Numbered from the stretch's first letter, positions 7,488 through 17,512 are shown. The stretch: DNA of 64,000 bases from Flavobacterium foetidum (GCF_004634245.1 NZ_SJTF01000002.1:372001-436000); one strand, 5' to 3'. Notes: a model not told the origin generated them from the sequence alone. Numbers and translations: made by a program.

Positions 7488-8540
7488 TTAAACCAAATTA
7501 GTGTTTTTAAAATTGCGGGTAATAAACTCAAACGCCGCATGCATGATATGTCCCATAGATTTTGCGTTTTTGAATTTCATATCATTTGTATACCGATACA
7601 ATTCCATTTTTAGCTGCAACAAATGCTCTTCTGTTGAAATCGTATCATGGCACATAATATTGAGCAGTTTTTTGATTCTATTTTCTGCCGAATGAATACG
7701 TTTGGCAAGAATCGCCCTTTCTTCATCCTTATATTGAATAATAGAACGCTCTTCGAGTTTTTCTTTTATCAATTGAATCATCGGAAAGTTTTCCTTAAAA
7801 AACTGTGGACGATAAACTTTGAAATTTCCTTCATAACACTGCTGGTCAAAATCAATTGGCCGAATTTTATACACCACCTGATCAAAATCGTGAATCGGAA
7901 CAATCACGTAATTGTAAGCGCGCATATCGCCCAAAAGCCGAATCATACAACGTTCGTTAAACTTGACAAATTCTTTTGCTATTTGAGCTTTTTCCATTTC
8001 TGTGCAAGAATCCAGAAGCGTATCCATAAAGACATCACCCGGAATTCCGATAATATGCTCCTCTATCAAAGTGTCTTTGTAAACCAGAAAATTGATTTTA
8101 TCTGGGGAAAGAATATCTTCTAATTCTAGACCGTAAATTCGTGAAGCATCTGCTTTCTTGATATAAAAATGGACATAGTTATCGTTTAGAATATTTCGGA
8201 CTTTGATTCTAAAAGGTTTCGAATTCCCGAAAGTACAATAATCTATTGCATCGATATTAAGAAACTGAATAATTTCGCTGTTACCATCAGAATGAAGAAG
8301 CGAATAAATTCTTTTAAGGTTTAAATCGATTTCATTTCTTTCGTATTCGCTATAATAAACCCGGATCCAGAGGGTATCATGATCATGTTTATCATAAACA
8401 TTTATCGAACCCGAAAAACGCAGCAGGTCATCATAAAACACAGAAACCTTTGAAATACGTTCATAACGTTCCAAATAACTCAAAAGTGGTTGTGTCAAAG
8501 GATAAGAAGGTTTTTTTAAAACCATTAAGGGTTCGCTCAT
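7488..8540 (-). CDS. Conserved hypothetical protein with kinase-like motifs
   Basis: The protein is 350 aa, soluble, with no signal peptide. I do not know a named family, but the central part reads like an aminoglycoside-phosphotransferase or HipA-type kinase fold: FYIKKAD (about 125-131) in the place of the ATP-binding lysine strand, EEHIIGIPGD (160-169), GDMRAYNYVIV (204-214) with Asp205 and Asn210 in catalytic-loop spacing, and RPIDFDQQ (227-234) in the position of the DFG metal site. The C-terminal 100 residues are helical. It is monocistronic, ends next to a dispersed palindrome, and is divergent from an ABC exporter operon 107 bp away. The kinase-like reading is inference only; the gene call itself is safe. 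Confidence 0.75.
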   Translation of the reverse strand: MSEPLMVLKKPSYPLTQPLLSYLERYERISKVSVFYDDLLRFSGSINVYDKHDHDTLWIRVYYSEYERNEIDLNLKRIYSLLHSDGNSEIIQFLNIDAIDYCTFGNSKPFRIKVRNILNDNYVHFYIKKADASRIYGLELEDILSPDKINFLVYKDTLIEEHIIGIPGDVFMDTLLDSCTEMEKAQIAKEFVKFNERCMIRLLGDMRAYNYVIVPIHDFDQVVYKIRPIDFDQQCYEGNFKVYRPQFFKENFPMIQLIKEKLEERSIIQYKDEERAILAKRIHSAENRIKKLLNIMCHDTISTEEHLLQLKMELYRYTNDMKFKNAKSMGHIMHAAFEFITRNFKNTNLV

Positions 8541-8647
8541 TTTGAATATCTTTAATACAAATTTACATCAATACGATTGAATGTTAGAATTTAAAGTAAC
8601 AAAAATCAAATTGGCTCGTCCTATTAAAAACTAAAACCAGAAAAAAT

Positions 8648-9559
8648 TTGGAAACCATTTTAACCATTGAAAATTTAAGTAAAAGATACGGCCGTATTCA
8701 GGCGCTAAAAAATGTATCCTTTACAGTACAAAAAGGCCATGTCTACGGTATTCTTGGACCAAACGGCAGCGGAAAATCGACTACTTTAGGAATTGTTTTG
8801 AATGTTGTAAATAAATCTTCCGGAGATTATAGCTGGTTTGATGGAAAACTGCAAACGCACGACGCCTTAAAAAAAGTTGGAGCAATTATCGAAAGACCCA
8901 ATTTTTACCCCTACATGACCGCAGAAGAAAACCTTAAACTGGTTTGCAAAATCAAAAACATCGATTATTCTAAAGTCAATGAAAAACTGGAATTAGTAGG
9001 TTTGACTGAAAGAAAGACGAGTAAGTTTAGTACTTTTTCGCTGGGAATGAAACAGCGTTTGGCAATTGCGTCGGCACTTTTGAATGATCCGGAAATTTTG
9101 ATTCTTGATGAACCCACAAACGGATTAGACCCTCAGGGAATCCATCAGATTCGTGATATCATCAAAAAAATAGCCTCACAAGGAACGACTATTTTACTGG
9201 CTTCTCATTTATTAGACGAGGTAGAAAAAGTATGTTCTCAGGTGATTGTTTTACGCAAAGGTGAAATATTATATTCCGGTTCTGTTGACGGAATGTCGTC
9301 TAATGAAAGCTTTTTTGAACTTCAGGCAAATGACAATGAAGCGTTAAAAACTATTATACAACAGCATCCAGCCGTTGCTAAAACAGCAGAAGAAGACGGA
9401 AAAATTTTGGTTTACCTGCAATCTGATTTAACAGCGTCTGAATTAAACTTGTACTTGTTTTCTAAAAACATTGCTTTAAGCCATCTAGTAAAACGCAAAA
9501 ACAACTTAGAAGCACAATTTTTAGAATTAACCAAAAACGCCTCCATTCAAAAAAACTAA
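8648..9559 (+). CDS. ABC transporter ATP-binding protein (TTG start)
   Basis: This 303-aa protein is the nucleotide-binding subunit of an ABC-2 type exporter. Walker A GPNGSGKST lies at about 37-45, the signature in FSLGMKQRL near 130, and Walker B LILDEPTNGLDPQG near 155, followed by the H-loop SHLLDEVE. The C-terminal 80 residues are the variable extension typical of the CcmA/NatA-like group. No ATG lies upstream in frame before stops, so translation appears to begin at TTG 8648 (METILTIENLSKRYG), which fits the family N-terminus exactly. The permease follows 3 bp after the stop. The substrate cannot be told from sequence; this class includes bacitracin, gliding-motility (GldA-like) and drug exporters. 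Confidence 0.92.
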   Translation: METILTIENLSKRYGRIQALKNVSFTVQKGHVYGILGPNGSGKSTTLGIVLNVVNKSSGDYSWFDGKLQTHDALKKVGAIIERPNFYPYMTAEENLKLVCKIKNIDYSKVNEKLELVGLTERKTSKFSTFSLGMKQRLAIASALLNDPEILILDEPTNGLDPQGIHQIRDIIKKIASQGTTILLASHLLDEVEKVCSQVIVLRKGEILYSGSVDGMSSNESFFELQANDNEALKTIIQQHPAVAKTAEEDGKILVYLQSDLTASELNLYLFSKNIALSHLVKRKNNLEAQFLELTKNASIQKN

Positions 9560-9562
9560 ACC

Positions 9563-10399
9563 ATGAAAAGACTTCTCTCTATAGAATTACAAAAAATCTG
9601 GATGAATAAAGCCAGCCGAGTCCTAACCCTAATTTATTTCATTTTACTTTCATTTATAGCCTTGATTGCTGCTATAAAATTTGATATAGGTCCTTTTAAA
9701 TTTCATTTAGCAGAAATGGGAATATTCAATTTTCCTTTTATATGGCATTTCAATACTTATGTCGCTGCATGGCTAAAATTCTTTCTGGCAATCGTAATTG
9801 TATCTATGATGGCCAATGAATACAGTTACGGAACCTTAAAACAAAATCTCATAGACGGATTAAGCAAGAAAGAATTTATCTTGTCTAAATTCTTAACTGT
9901 AGTTTTGTTTGCTCTCTGCTCGACCGTTTTTGTTTTCGTCATGAGCTTAATTCTCGGATTAACGTTTTCTTCATATACGGAACTAGATGTCATAGTAATG
10001 GATTTAGATTATCTGCTTGCTTTTTTCATCAAACTCGTCGGCTTTTTTTCCTTCTGTTTATTTTTAGGAATTTTAGTAAAAAGATCGGCTTTTGCATTAG
10101 GCTTTTTGCTGGCGTGGAGCATTTTTGAAGGAATGATGAGAGCCTTTCTGGCTTTTAAAGTTTTTCCTAACAGCGACACAGACTTATATATAGCACAGTT
10201 TTTTCCTTTAGAGGCCATGTCGAACTTAATCGTTAATCCGGCACCGAGATTGTCGGTTGTTCAAAACATCGGCAAGCAGATCGGAATCGAAAGTGACAGT
10301 GTCTATAATGTAGATTATCTAGCCTGTTTTATCGTTGTAATCTGGACTTTTTTATTCATTTATTTTTCTTACAAATTATTAAAAAATCGAGATTTGTAG
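9563..10399 (+). CDS. ABC-2 type transporter permease
   Basis: A 278-aa integral membrane protein with about six hydrophobic segments (near 22-42, 65-85, 110-135, 150-170, 175-195 and 250-270) separated by short charged loops. The conserved EYSYGTLKQNL motif after the second segment is typical of ABC-2 permeases. It starts 3 bp after the ATPase gene, so the two form one operon and one export complex in the inner membrane. It ends 13 bp before the next gene, which may be co-transcribed. Substrate unknown. Confidence 0.9.
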   Translation: MKRLLSIELQKIWMNKASRVLTLIYFILLSFIALIAAIKFDIGPFKFHLAEMGIFNFPFIWHFNTYVAAWLKFFLAIVIVSMMANEYSYGTLKQNLIDGLSKKEFILSKFLTVVLFALCSTVFVFVMSLILGLTFSSYTELDVIVMDLDYLLAFFIKLVGFFSFCLFLGILVKRSAFALGFLLAWSIFEGMMRAFLAFKVFPNSDTDLYIAQFFPLEAMSNLIVNPAPRLSVVQNIGKQIGIESDSVYNVDYLACFIVVIWTFLFIYFSYKLLKNRDL

Positions 10400-10412
10400 T
10401 ATATTTGATGCT

Positions 10413-12767
10413 ATGAGCTGTTTTAAAGTCTGGGCCGTAATTTTTACTTTGTGCTTTTTTGGTACTAAAATCAAAGCACAAAATATTGTTGTTGACCCAA
10501 CTAAAACACCAGTCGAACTGGTACAAAATGTTTTGATAAACAGCTCTTGCATTGATACAGAAACTGTAAAAGCCACCGGAAACCCAACTGCGACTGGGCA
10601 AAGTTATGGCGAATTTAGTGCTGCAGGAAGCGGTTTTCCGTTTGCAACAGGCGTCGTTTTAAGCACTTCACCAAGCAAAAATGCCGAAGGCCCTTTTAAC
10701 AAAGCAACTTCTGAAGGGGTAAAAATCGAAAGCTGGCCCGGAGATGCCGACCTAAACAAGGCACTAAATACAACAACTAGCACACAAGCTACTGTTTTAG
10801 AATTTGATTTTACAGCATTGACCAACTCGTTAAGATTTAATTATATTTTTGCTTCAAACGAGTACCAATCGTATTATCCTTGTCTGTATTCTGATGGTTT
10901 CGCTTTTTTGATTAAAGAAAGTGGCAGTTCAGAAAATTATAAAAATTTAGCGGTCCTTCCTAACAGTACTGTTGCAGTTTCTGCCACAACTGTTCATCCA
11001 AAAATAGAATCTGTTGTACTTGCTACCGGAGGTATAAAAGATGGCTGTGCTGCAAGTAATGAAAATTACTTCAATGGATACAATAGCGAAACAAGCCCGA
11101 TTAATTATGCCGGACAAACTGTTGTCATGACTGCATATAGCGATGTAGTTCCCGGAAAAAAATACCATCTGAAACTGGTCATCGCAGATGATGATACGCG
11201 CAAATACAATTCGGCTGTATTTATAGAAGGCGGAAGCTTTGTAAGCAGTATCAATTTCGGCGAAAACAGAACTGTAGCCAACAATAACGCACTTTGCTTT
11301 GGCGAAAACTTCTTGCTGGATACGAAACTTGACCCAGCTCTCTATACTTTTAAATGGTTTAGAAAAAACAGCTCTAATAATTATGTTCAGATTTCTGGAG
11401 CTTCTGGTTCTTCATACAATGTTACCAATACAGGAACTTATAAGGTTGAAGCCAATTTAACCAGCACAGCCTGTATTAATGTCGGCGAAATTACAATTGA
11501 ATATATGCCAGAAATCCTCTCATCTGACACTACATTGATACAATGTGACGATGACAACGATGGAATCAGCATTTTTGATTTGACTAAGACGACAAATATT
11601 GTAAAAAATAATGCTTCGCAGATTTCGTTGCAAGGATTTTACGAATCACTTGCTGATGCTCAATCAAAAACAAATCCAATTGCAAATCCTCAACGCTACA
11701 CTAACAAAATGTCTGGTCAGGTCGTTTTCGCTCGATTAGAGAACAACATGAACTGTTATAAGACAGCACAAATTACGCTTCAAATTTCAAGTTATGTAAT
11801 TCCCAATCAAGCTCCAATTGCTGTCTGTGACGAAGATGCCGTACAAGACGGCTTGTATCAATTTGATTTAAATGCACAGGTTACGCCTCAAATCACAAAC
11901 GGCCTTCCTTCTAGTTTGATAATAGAATATTATGCGACTGCGACCGATGCTGTACAGACTTTAAACCAGCTTCCTAATATCTTCAAAAATAATATTCCGA
12001 ACAGTCAAACTATTTATGCGAGAGCCGTCAATGGGTCAGACTGTTATGATATCGTTCCGATAGAATTAATCGTAAACACCTTCGATCCTGCCAATTTTGG
12101 AGATGAAACTGTATTTTTATGTAAAGGAGACCAAGAAACTCTTGAAGTCGCTTCTGGTTTTAAAAGTTATTTATGGTCAAATGGAAATACTTCAAACTCA
12201 ATTCTTGTAACTACCTCTGGAGATTATTCTGTAACGGTTACCAATGGCGACGATTGCCAAAAAACTAAAAAATTCAAAGTAATCTCATCAGAACCAGCAG
12301 TAATAACTGGTGCTCGTGTAAAAGATTTCTCCGGAATTGACAATTCTATACTATTAGAATATAAAGGTGAAGGCAATTATGAATTTTCTCTAAACAACTC
12401 TGATTTTCAAGATAATCCGCTTTTTAGTTCTGTCGTACCTGGAGTCTACCGCGCGATTGCAAGAGATAAAAACGGTTGTGGCTTGTCAAACTCTTTTTTG
12501 ATATATGTTCTGGATTATCCGAGATTTTTTACGCCAAATGGTGACAATTACAATGATTTATGGGCGATAAAAAACATTGACCAGATGCCAAATTACACTA
12601 TTTCAATTTTTGATCGCTACGGAAAATTGATAAAACAAATGAATCAGAATAGCGCGGGTTGGAACGGCATTTTTAACGGCCAGCAAATGCCTGCTGATGA
12701 TTATTGGTTTACTTTATTGTTTGTGGACGGAAAAACTGCTAAAGGGCATTTTAGTTTAAAAAGATAA
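10413..12767 (+). CDS. T9SS-secreted choice-of-anchor L protein with gliding-motility-type C-terminal domain
   Basis: 784 aa. The signal peptide runs to about residue 22 (ends KIKAQ). Residues about 30-260 match the choice-of-anchor L domain (LVQNVLINSSCIDTETVK, TGVVLSTS, FNYIFASNEYQ, AFLIKESG). The middle contains Ig-like or PKD-like repeats. The last 85 residues are the CHU_C / type B sorting domain (FFTPNGDNYNDLW, ISIFDRYGKLI, GWNG, GQQMPADDYWF, ending SLKR), used for outer-membrane export through the type IX system and retention at the surface in Flavobacterium. It lies 13 bp after the ABC permease. The role is likely surface adhesion or matrix; no enzyme motif is seen. Confidence 0.9.
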   Translation: MSCFKVWAVIFTLCFFGTKIKAQNIVVDPTKTPVELVQNVLINSSCIDTETVKATGNPTATGQSYGEFSAAGSGFPFATGVVLSTSPSKNAEGPFNKATSEGVKIESWPGDADLNKALNTTTSTQATVLEFDFTALTNSLRFNYIFASNEYQSYYPCLYSDGFAFLIKESGSSENYKNLAVLPNSTVAVSATTVHPKIESVVLATGGIKDGCAASNENYFNGYNSETSPINYAGQTVVMTAYSDVVPGKKYHLKLVIADDDTRKYNSAVFIEGGSFVSSINFGENRTVANNNALCFGENFLLDTKLDPALYTFKWFRKNSSNNYVQISGASGSSYNVTNTGTYKVEANLTSTACINVGEITIEYMPEILSSDTTLIQCDDDNDGISIFDLTKTTNIVKNNASQISLQGFYESLADAQSKTNPIANPQRYTNKMSGQVVFARLENNMNCYKTAQITLQISSYVIPNQAPIAVCDEDAVQDGLYQFDLNAQVTPQITNGLPSSLIIEYYATATDAVQTLNQLPNIFKNNIPNSQTIYARAVNGSDCYDIVPIELIVNTFDPANFGDETVFLCKGDQETLEVASGFKSYLWSNGNTSNSILVTTSGDYSVTVTNGDDCQKTKKFKVISSEPAVITGARVKDFSGIDNSILLEYKGEGNYEFSLNNSDFQDNPLFSSVVPGVYRAIARDKNGCGLSNSFLIYVLDYPRFFTPNGDNYNDLWAIKNIDQMPNYTISIFDRYGKLIKQMNQNSAGWNGIFNGQQMPADDYWFTLLFVDGKTAKGHFSLKR

Positions 12768-12819
12768 AACTTTAAATCCCAAATTTTTGAAATTCCAAAT
12801 TCCAATAAACCGCAAAAGA

Positions 12820-12854
12820 AATCCCAAACTCCAGCAAGGAATTTGGGATTTTTT
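12820..12854. terminator. Bidirectional terminator between convergent genes
   Basis: AATCCCAAA (12820-12828) pairs with TTTGGGATT (12842-12850), followed by a T-run. It lies in a stretch of AAATTCCAAATTCCAA words (12775-12850) of a type that recurs at 16975-17025 and 56120-56185, so the terminator is built from a dispersed repeat. Confidence 0.75.
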
Positions 12855-12875
12855 ATATTGAGATTTAAAACCCGA

Positions 12876-14672
12876 TTAGATTTTAAATCTCTTTCTATCA
12901 TTTTCGTTCAAGTAGATTTTTCTTAAACGCAAAGATTTTGGAGTAACTTCAACGTATTCATCTTTTTGAATGTACTCTAAAGCTTCTTCTAAAGAGAATT
13001 TGATAGCTGGAATAATTCTAGCTTTATCATCAGCACCAGAAGAACGAACGTTAGAAAGTTTTTTCGTTTTAGTAACGTTAACGGTCATATCGTCGCTACG
13101 AGTGTTTTCTCCAATTACTTGTCCTTCGTAGATATCCTCGTTTGGATCAACGAAGAATTTACCACGATCTTGTAATTTATCGATAGAATAAGGAATTGCT
13201 TTTCCGTTTTCCATAGAGATTAATGAACCGTTGTTACGTCCAGGAATTTCTCCTTTGTATGGCTCGTACCCGATGAAACGGTGTGCCATAATAGCCTCAC
13301 CAGCTGTAGCCGTAAGCAATTGATTTCTTAAACCGATAATTCCACGAGATGGAATGTTGAATTTAATAATCATACGCTCACCTTTACCTTCCATAGAAAG
13401 CATTTCACCTTTACGGATAGTAACGAACTCAACCGCTCTACCTGAAAGGTTTTCTGGCAAGTCGATCGTTAATTCCTCAATTGGCTCACATTTCACACCA
13501 TCAACTTCTTTGATGATAACTTGTGGCTGACCAATTTGAAGCTCATAACCTTCTCTTCTCATTGTTTCAATAAGAACAGACAAGTGCAATACACCACGAC
13601 CAAAAACCATGAATTTATCAGCAGAATCAGTTTCTCCAACTTTCATCGCCAAGTTTTTCTCCAACTCTTTTGTCAATCTTTCACGGATGTGACGAGAAGT
13701 AACAAATTTACCTTCTTTACCAAAGAAAGGCGAATCGTTAATGGTAAACAACATAGACATTGTTGGCTCATCGATAGCGATAGTTTGTAAAGCTTCCGGA
13801 TTTTCGAAGTCAGCGATAGTATCACCAATTTCGAAACCTTCAATACCTACAACCGCACAAATATCACCAGCAACAACTTCTTCTACTTTTCTACGGCCTA
13901 GACCTTCAAAAGTATGTAATTCTTTAATTCTAGATTTGATGATTTTTCCATCTCTTTTCACCAAAGAAATAGGCATTCCTTCTTTCAAAGTACCTCTTTC
14001 AAGACGTCCGATAGCGATACGACCTGTAAAAGAAGAGAAATCTAAAGAAGTAATCAACATTTGCGGAGTTCCTTCTGTTACTTTTGGAGCAGGAACATTA
14101 GCAATAACCATGTCTAATAAAGGCTCAATATTTTGCGTTTGCACTTTCCAATCGTCAGACATCCAGTTGTTTTTTGCAGAACCATAAACCGCTGGGAAAT
14201 CTAATTGCTCTTCAGTAGCACCTAATTCAAACATTAAGTCAAAAACTTTTTCGTGAACTTCTTCAGGAGTACAGTTTTCTTTATCAACTTTGTTGATAAC
14301 TACACAAGGCTTAAGACCTAAGTCAATCGCTTTTTGTAATACGAAACGCGTTTGTGGCATTGGTCCTTCAAAAGCATCCACTAGCAAACATACACCATCG
14401 GCCATGTTCAATACACGTTCAACTTCACCTCCAAAATCGGCGTGGCCTGGAGTATCGATAATATTGATTTTTGTCCCTTTATATTGAACCGATACGTTCT
14501 TAGAAGTAATTGTAATACCTCTCTCACGCTCTAAATCGTTATTATCTAAGATTAAATCACCTGTGTTTTCGTTTTCACGAAATAACTGACAGTGATACAT
14601 AATTTTATCAACCAAAGTGGTTTTACCGTGATCGACGTGGGCAATAATTGCAATGTTTCTAATAGATTCCAT
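12876..14672 (-). CDS. typA: Translational GTPase TypA/BipA
   Basis: 598 aa, full length for the family. The G-domain motifs are at the N-terminus: [10 protein letters not shown] (P-loop, about 11-20), switch I with [17 protein letters not shown] (G3), NKVD (G4) and GSAKN near G5. EF-G-like domains II, III and V follow, then the BipA-specific C-terminal domain ending with the [10 protein letters not shown] tail. TypA binds ribosomes and aids assembly or stress-dependent translation in the cytoplasm. The gene is monocistronic; a TACCTTTG promoter element sits 20-27 bp before the start codon. Family recognition is unambiguous. Confidence 0.97.
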   Translation of the reverse strand: MESIRNIAIIAHVDHGKTTLVDKIMYHCQLFRENENTGDLILDNNDLERERGITITSKNVSVQYKGTKINIIDTPGHADFGGEVERVLNMADGVCLLVDAFEGPMPQTRFVLQKAIDLGLKPCVVINKVDKENCTPEEVHEKVFDLMFELGATEEQLDFPAVYGSAKNNWMSDDWKVQTQNIEPLLDMVIANVPAPKVTEGTPQMLITSLDFSSFTGRIAIGRLERGTLKEGMPISLVKRDGKIIKSRIKELHTFEGLGRRKVEEVVAGDICAVVGIEGFEIGDTIADFENPEALQTIAIDEPTMSMLFTINDSPFFGKEGKFVTSRHIRERLTKELEKNLAMKVGETDSADKFMVFGRGVLHLSVLIETMRREGYELQIGQPQVIIKEVDGVKCEPIEELTIDLPENLSGRAVEFVTIRKGEMLSMEGKGERMIIKFNIPSRGIIGLRNQLLTATAGEAIMAHRFIGYEPYKGEIPGRNNGSLISMENGKAIPYSIDKLQDRGKFFVDPNEDIYEGQVIGENTRSDDMTVNVTKTKKLSNVRSSGADDKARIIPAIKFSLEEALEYIQKDEYVEVTPKSLRLRKIYLNENDRKRFKI

Positions 14673-14691
14673 CTGTGATTTTTAATGGCTG

Positions 14692-14699
14692 CAAAGGTA
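14692..14699 (-). promoter_or_regulatory. -7 promoter element of typA
   Basis: On the minus strand this reads TACCTTTG, a perfect match to the Bacteroidota -7 element TAnnTTTG, leaving a short leader before the ATG at 14672. A TTTG lies upstream at only 11 bp spacing, shorter than the usual -33 to -7 distance, so the -33 element is uncertain. Confidence 0.6.
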
Positions 14700-14813
14700 C
14701 ACTTTATTTTCAAAAAAAAAATGTTTCGACTATAGTTTGCGTATATACAATCAATTAGTTAATACAAAACCAAAAAATGCAATCTTTAAAATGAACTCTG
14801 TTGTTATTTAGTT

Positions 14814-14830
14814 ATAGTTAATTTAACTAT
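14814..14830. promoter_or_regulatory. Perfect palindrome at the start of the histidine kinase gene
   Basis: ATAGTTAA-T-TTAACTAT is a perfect inverted repeat with 8-bp arms. It overlaps a TATATTTG element (14828-14835), leaving only four bases before the ATG at 14840. It could be an operator controlling the kinase/regulator pair, with a near-leaderless transcript. This is sequence pattern only. Confidence 0.4.
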
Positions 14831-14839
14831 ATTTGATTA

Positions 14840-16549
14840 ATGAAAAGTAAAACTCACAAAATTACTCTTATCTACGTCAGCATTTCGATAATCGTGGCTG
14901 TACTGTGCCATAAGTTATTTTCTTTGTACTTTTCAGAATCACAATATCTTTCGCTCTCTTTAGTAAAAGACATACTTTTTATTCTTGCAACCGGACTGGT
15001 TTTCAGCTACATTCTTTCCAAAAATAAAAATCGCAATAGCAGCGTATTCGAAAAATTAAACCAAACCAACGAGGAAATAAAAGAGTCAAATGAAAAATAT
15101 GACATTGTAGCCAAGGCAACTAGCGACACTATCTGGGACTGGAAAATTCAGGAAGACAGCATAAATTGGAACAAAGGAATTGAAAGTGTTTTCGGATATA
15201 ATCCTGAAGATGTTGGAAAAACCTCTAAGTGGTGGTTTGACAAAATCCACCCAGAAGACAGCATCCGAATGTCTATAAAACTATATTCTTTTATTGAACA
15301 GAAAACAGAAAAATGGCAAGATCAATACCGTTTCAGATGTTCCGACGGGACCTACAAATACGTTCTTGACCGCGGCTTTCTTTTAAAAGATGAGAACGGA
15401 AGAGCTATCAGGATGATTGGGGCTATTCAGGATATAACCAAACAAAAAGAAGAAGAACAGCGTTTGAAGCTTTTAGAAACTGTAATTACACAATCTAAAG
15501 ACTCAATTTTAATCACAGAAGCCAATTCTGTCGATCGTAAAATCCCGAAAATTGTTTATGTCAATCCGGCTTTTTCCCAAATGTCCGGATACAGATCAGA
15601 CGAAATAATTGGAAAATCAACCAACATATTTAAAGGTCCGAAATCTGATTCTGAAGAATTGAAAAAACTTCTCAGAGCCATTAAAAACGAAGAAGAATGT
15701 GTAATCGAAACCATAACCTACACCAAAACACAGGAAGAATATTGGGTAAGATTTTCGATGATTCCTATTTTTAACAATGAAGGAGTTATTTCCCATTGGA
15801 TTTCAATCCAACGAGACATTACGGATGAAAAAAAGTTAGAAACAGAAAAAGAACATCTAATCAGGGAATTAACTCAGAACAACAAGGACTTAAAGCAGTT
15901 CTCTTACATTACATCGCACAATCTGCGTGCCCCACTTTCTAATTTGATCGGACTTTTAAACCTAATCGAAGATCTTCCAATCGAAAATGAGGAACTTGAG
16001 GAAATATTGGCTGGCTTTACAAAATCAACACATTTATTAAACGAAACGATTAACGACCTTGTAAAAGTTATTATCATCAAAGACAATCCCTCTATGCAGA
16101 AAGAAGAGGTTTCTTTGCAGGAAGTCTTTGAAAATGTATTCAGTCAGCTTTCATTTCAAATCGAACTTCATAAACCAATCATAAAGCTAAAATTTGACAA
16201 AGTACCCAAGCTCATTACGAATAAAGCATACCTTGAAAGCATACTGCTTAACCTGCTTACCAATTCTATAAAATACAAATCTGAAAATAGAAAACTTAAA
16301 ATTTCTATCATTGCAGAACAAATTGACAATAAAACAATATTAAGTTTTAAAGACAACGGAATCGGAATCGATTTAGAAAGAAATCGTGATAAGATTTTCG
16401 GACTTTATCAAAGATTCCATAATTACCCCGACAGCAAAGGACTAGGATTATACCTTGTTAAATCGCAGGTCGAAACAATGGGAGGAACTATAGCAATTGA
16501 CAGCGAAGTCAATAAAGGAACTACATTTACAATAACATTTAAAAACTAA
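14840..16549 (+). CDS. PAS-domain sensor histidine kinase
   Basis: 569 aa. Two membrane helices (about 10-28 and 38-60) anchor it in the inner membrane. Two PAS/PAC units follow (about 85-210, with WDWKIQEDSINWNKG and FRCSDGTYKYVLDRG; and about 212-335, with IVYVNPAFSQMSGY). A HisKA-like region carries SHNLRAPLSN with His360. The C-terminal HATPase has N, G1 and G2 boxes (NLLTNSIKYKS, DNGIGIDL, GLGLYLVKSQ). The SHNLRAP variant of the H-box is common in Bacteroidota PAS kinases. A single-domain response regulator starts 3 bp after the stop, so the two are partners. The signal is unknown; flavin or haem binding by the PAS domains cannot be judged. Confidence 0.92.
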   Translation: MKSKTHKITLIYVSISIIVAVLCHKLFSLYFSESQYLSLSLVKDILFILATGLVFSYILSKNKNRNSSVFEKLNQTNEEIKESNEKYDIVAKATSDTIWDWKIQEDSINWNKGIESVFGYNPEDVGKTSKWWFDKIHPEDSIRMSIKLYSFIEQKTEKWQDQYRFRCSDGTYKYVLDRGFLLKDENGRAIRMIGAIQDITKQKEEEQRLKLLETVITQSKDSILITEANSVDRKIPKIVYVNPAFSQMSGYRSDEIIGKSTNIFKGPKSDSEELKKLLRAIKNEEECVIETITYTKTQEEYWVRFSMIPIFNNEGVISHWISIQRDITDEKKLETEKEHLIRELTQNNKDLKQFSYITSHNLRAPLSNLIGLLNLIEDLPIENEELEEILAGFTKSTHLLNETINDLVKVIIIKDNPSMQKEEVSLQEVFENVFSQLSFQIELHKPIIKLKFDKVPKLITNKAYLESILLNLLTNSIKYKSENRKLKISIIAEQIDNKTILSFKDNGIGIDLERNRDKIFGLYQRFHNYPDSKGLGLYLVKSQVETMGGTIAIDSEVNKGTTFTITFKN

Positions 16550-16552
16550 ATT

Positions 16553-16963
16553 ATGCTCGAGCAGATTTTATGTATTGATGATGATCCGATCACATTAATG
16601 TTATGCAAAAAAGTTATTGCCAGGTCATCATTTTCGAATGAGATAATAACTGCGCAAAATGGTGAAGAAGCACTACATTATTTCAACACTTTGAAATATT
16701 CCAACACAAAAAGCAATATTAAACCTGAACTCATTTTTTTAGATTTGAACATGCCGATAATGGGCGGATGGGAATTTCTTGATCATTTCACCTCCTCGGC
16801 TTATTCTGAATTTAATAAAGCAAGTGTTATTGTATTATCTTCCACAATTGACCCTGATGATTTAGCCAAAGCAAAAAAATACCCAATTATTATAGATTTC
16901 CTTTCCAAACCTATTACACAAGCAATGCTGGAATACCTTAAAAAGAAAATTGGGTTACAGTAA
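16553..16963 (+). CDS. Single-domain response regulator (CheY-like)
   Basis: 136 aa consisting of a receiver domain only. The acidic pocket is D9-D11 (CIDDDP), the phospho-acceptor D64 in FLDLNMPIMGG, the conserved Ser/Thr LSST near 96, and Lys in SKP near the end. It has no output domain, so it must act by protein contact or as a phosphate relay. It starts 3 bp after the PAS histidine kinase and is translationally coupled to it. Receivers of this form (long alpha3 loop, MGGWEFL) commonly accompany PAS kinases in Flavobacteriia. Confidence 0.92.
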   Translation: MLEQILCIDDDPITLMLCKKVIARSSFSNEIITAQNGEEALHYFNTLKYSNTKSNIKPELIFLDLNMPIMGGWEFLDHFTSSAYSEFNKASVIVLSSTIDPDDLAKAKKYPIIIDFLSKPITQAMLEYLKKKIGLQ

Positions 16964-17051
16964 TTCAGAAATTTCAATTTTAAAATCCAAATCCCAACAA
17001 TATTGGAATTTGTAATTTCTTTTTTTTTTTAAAATTTCTTTGCATTCAAGA

Positions 17052-17082
17052 CAAAAAAAATCCTCTTTAAAAAAGAGGATTT
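17052..17082 (-). terminator. Terminator of rpsT
   Basis: AAATCCTCTTT (17058-17068) pairs with AAAGAGGATTT (17072-17082). Read on the minus strand, the stem is followed by a T-run (the A-run at 17052-17060), so it ends rpsT transcription 25 bp after the stop codon. The upstream 16975-17040 stretch holds TTGGAATTTG-type dispersed words. Confidence 0.85.
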
Positions 17083-17106
17083 ATTATATCTAACAAATTG
17101 TATTAA

Positions 17107-17358
17107 TTACAATTTAGCAACATGTTTTGTTAATTTAGACTTCAAGTTAGAAGCTTTATTATCATGAATGATGTTCTTTTTAGCTAATTTATCAATCATA
17201 GAAATTACAGTTGATAATTTTGCCGTTGCATCAGATTTATCAGTAGCTAATCTTAACGCTTTAATAGCATTACGAGTAGTTTTATGCTGATATCTGTTAA
17301 GAACTCTTTTCTTTTCGTTGCTTCTGATTCTTTTTAATGCTGACTTATGATTTGCCAT
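17107..17358 (-). CDS. rpsT: 30S ribosomal protein S20
   Basis: 83 aa, basic and helical, full length. The N-terminus MANHKSALKRIRSNEKKR is the hallmark of bacterial S20, which binds 16S rRNA in the body of the small subunit. It is monocistronic with its own terminator, and next to two tRNA-Glu genes and proS, so the region is translation-related on one strand. Confidence 0.98.
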   Translation of the reverse strand: MANHKSALKRIRSNEKKRVLNRYQHKTTRNAIKALRLATDKSDATAKLSTVISMIDKLAKKNIIHDNKASNLKSKLTKHVAKL

Positions 17359-17512
17359 TTCTTTTAATTTTAGATGTAATAATTATTATAAATACTAGTT
17401 AAAAAAGAAAAACCTCCCACAATTGCAAAACAATCACTTTGGTTTTAACTAATAAAACAAAAACCGAGACACCAATTTTTGTTTTATAAAACTAATTTAC
17501 AACTAATTTTTG

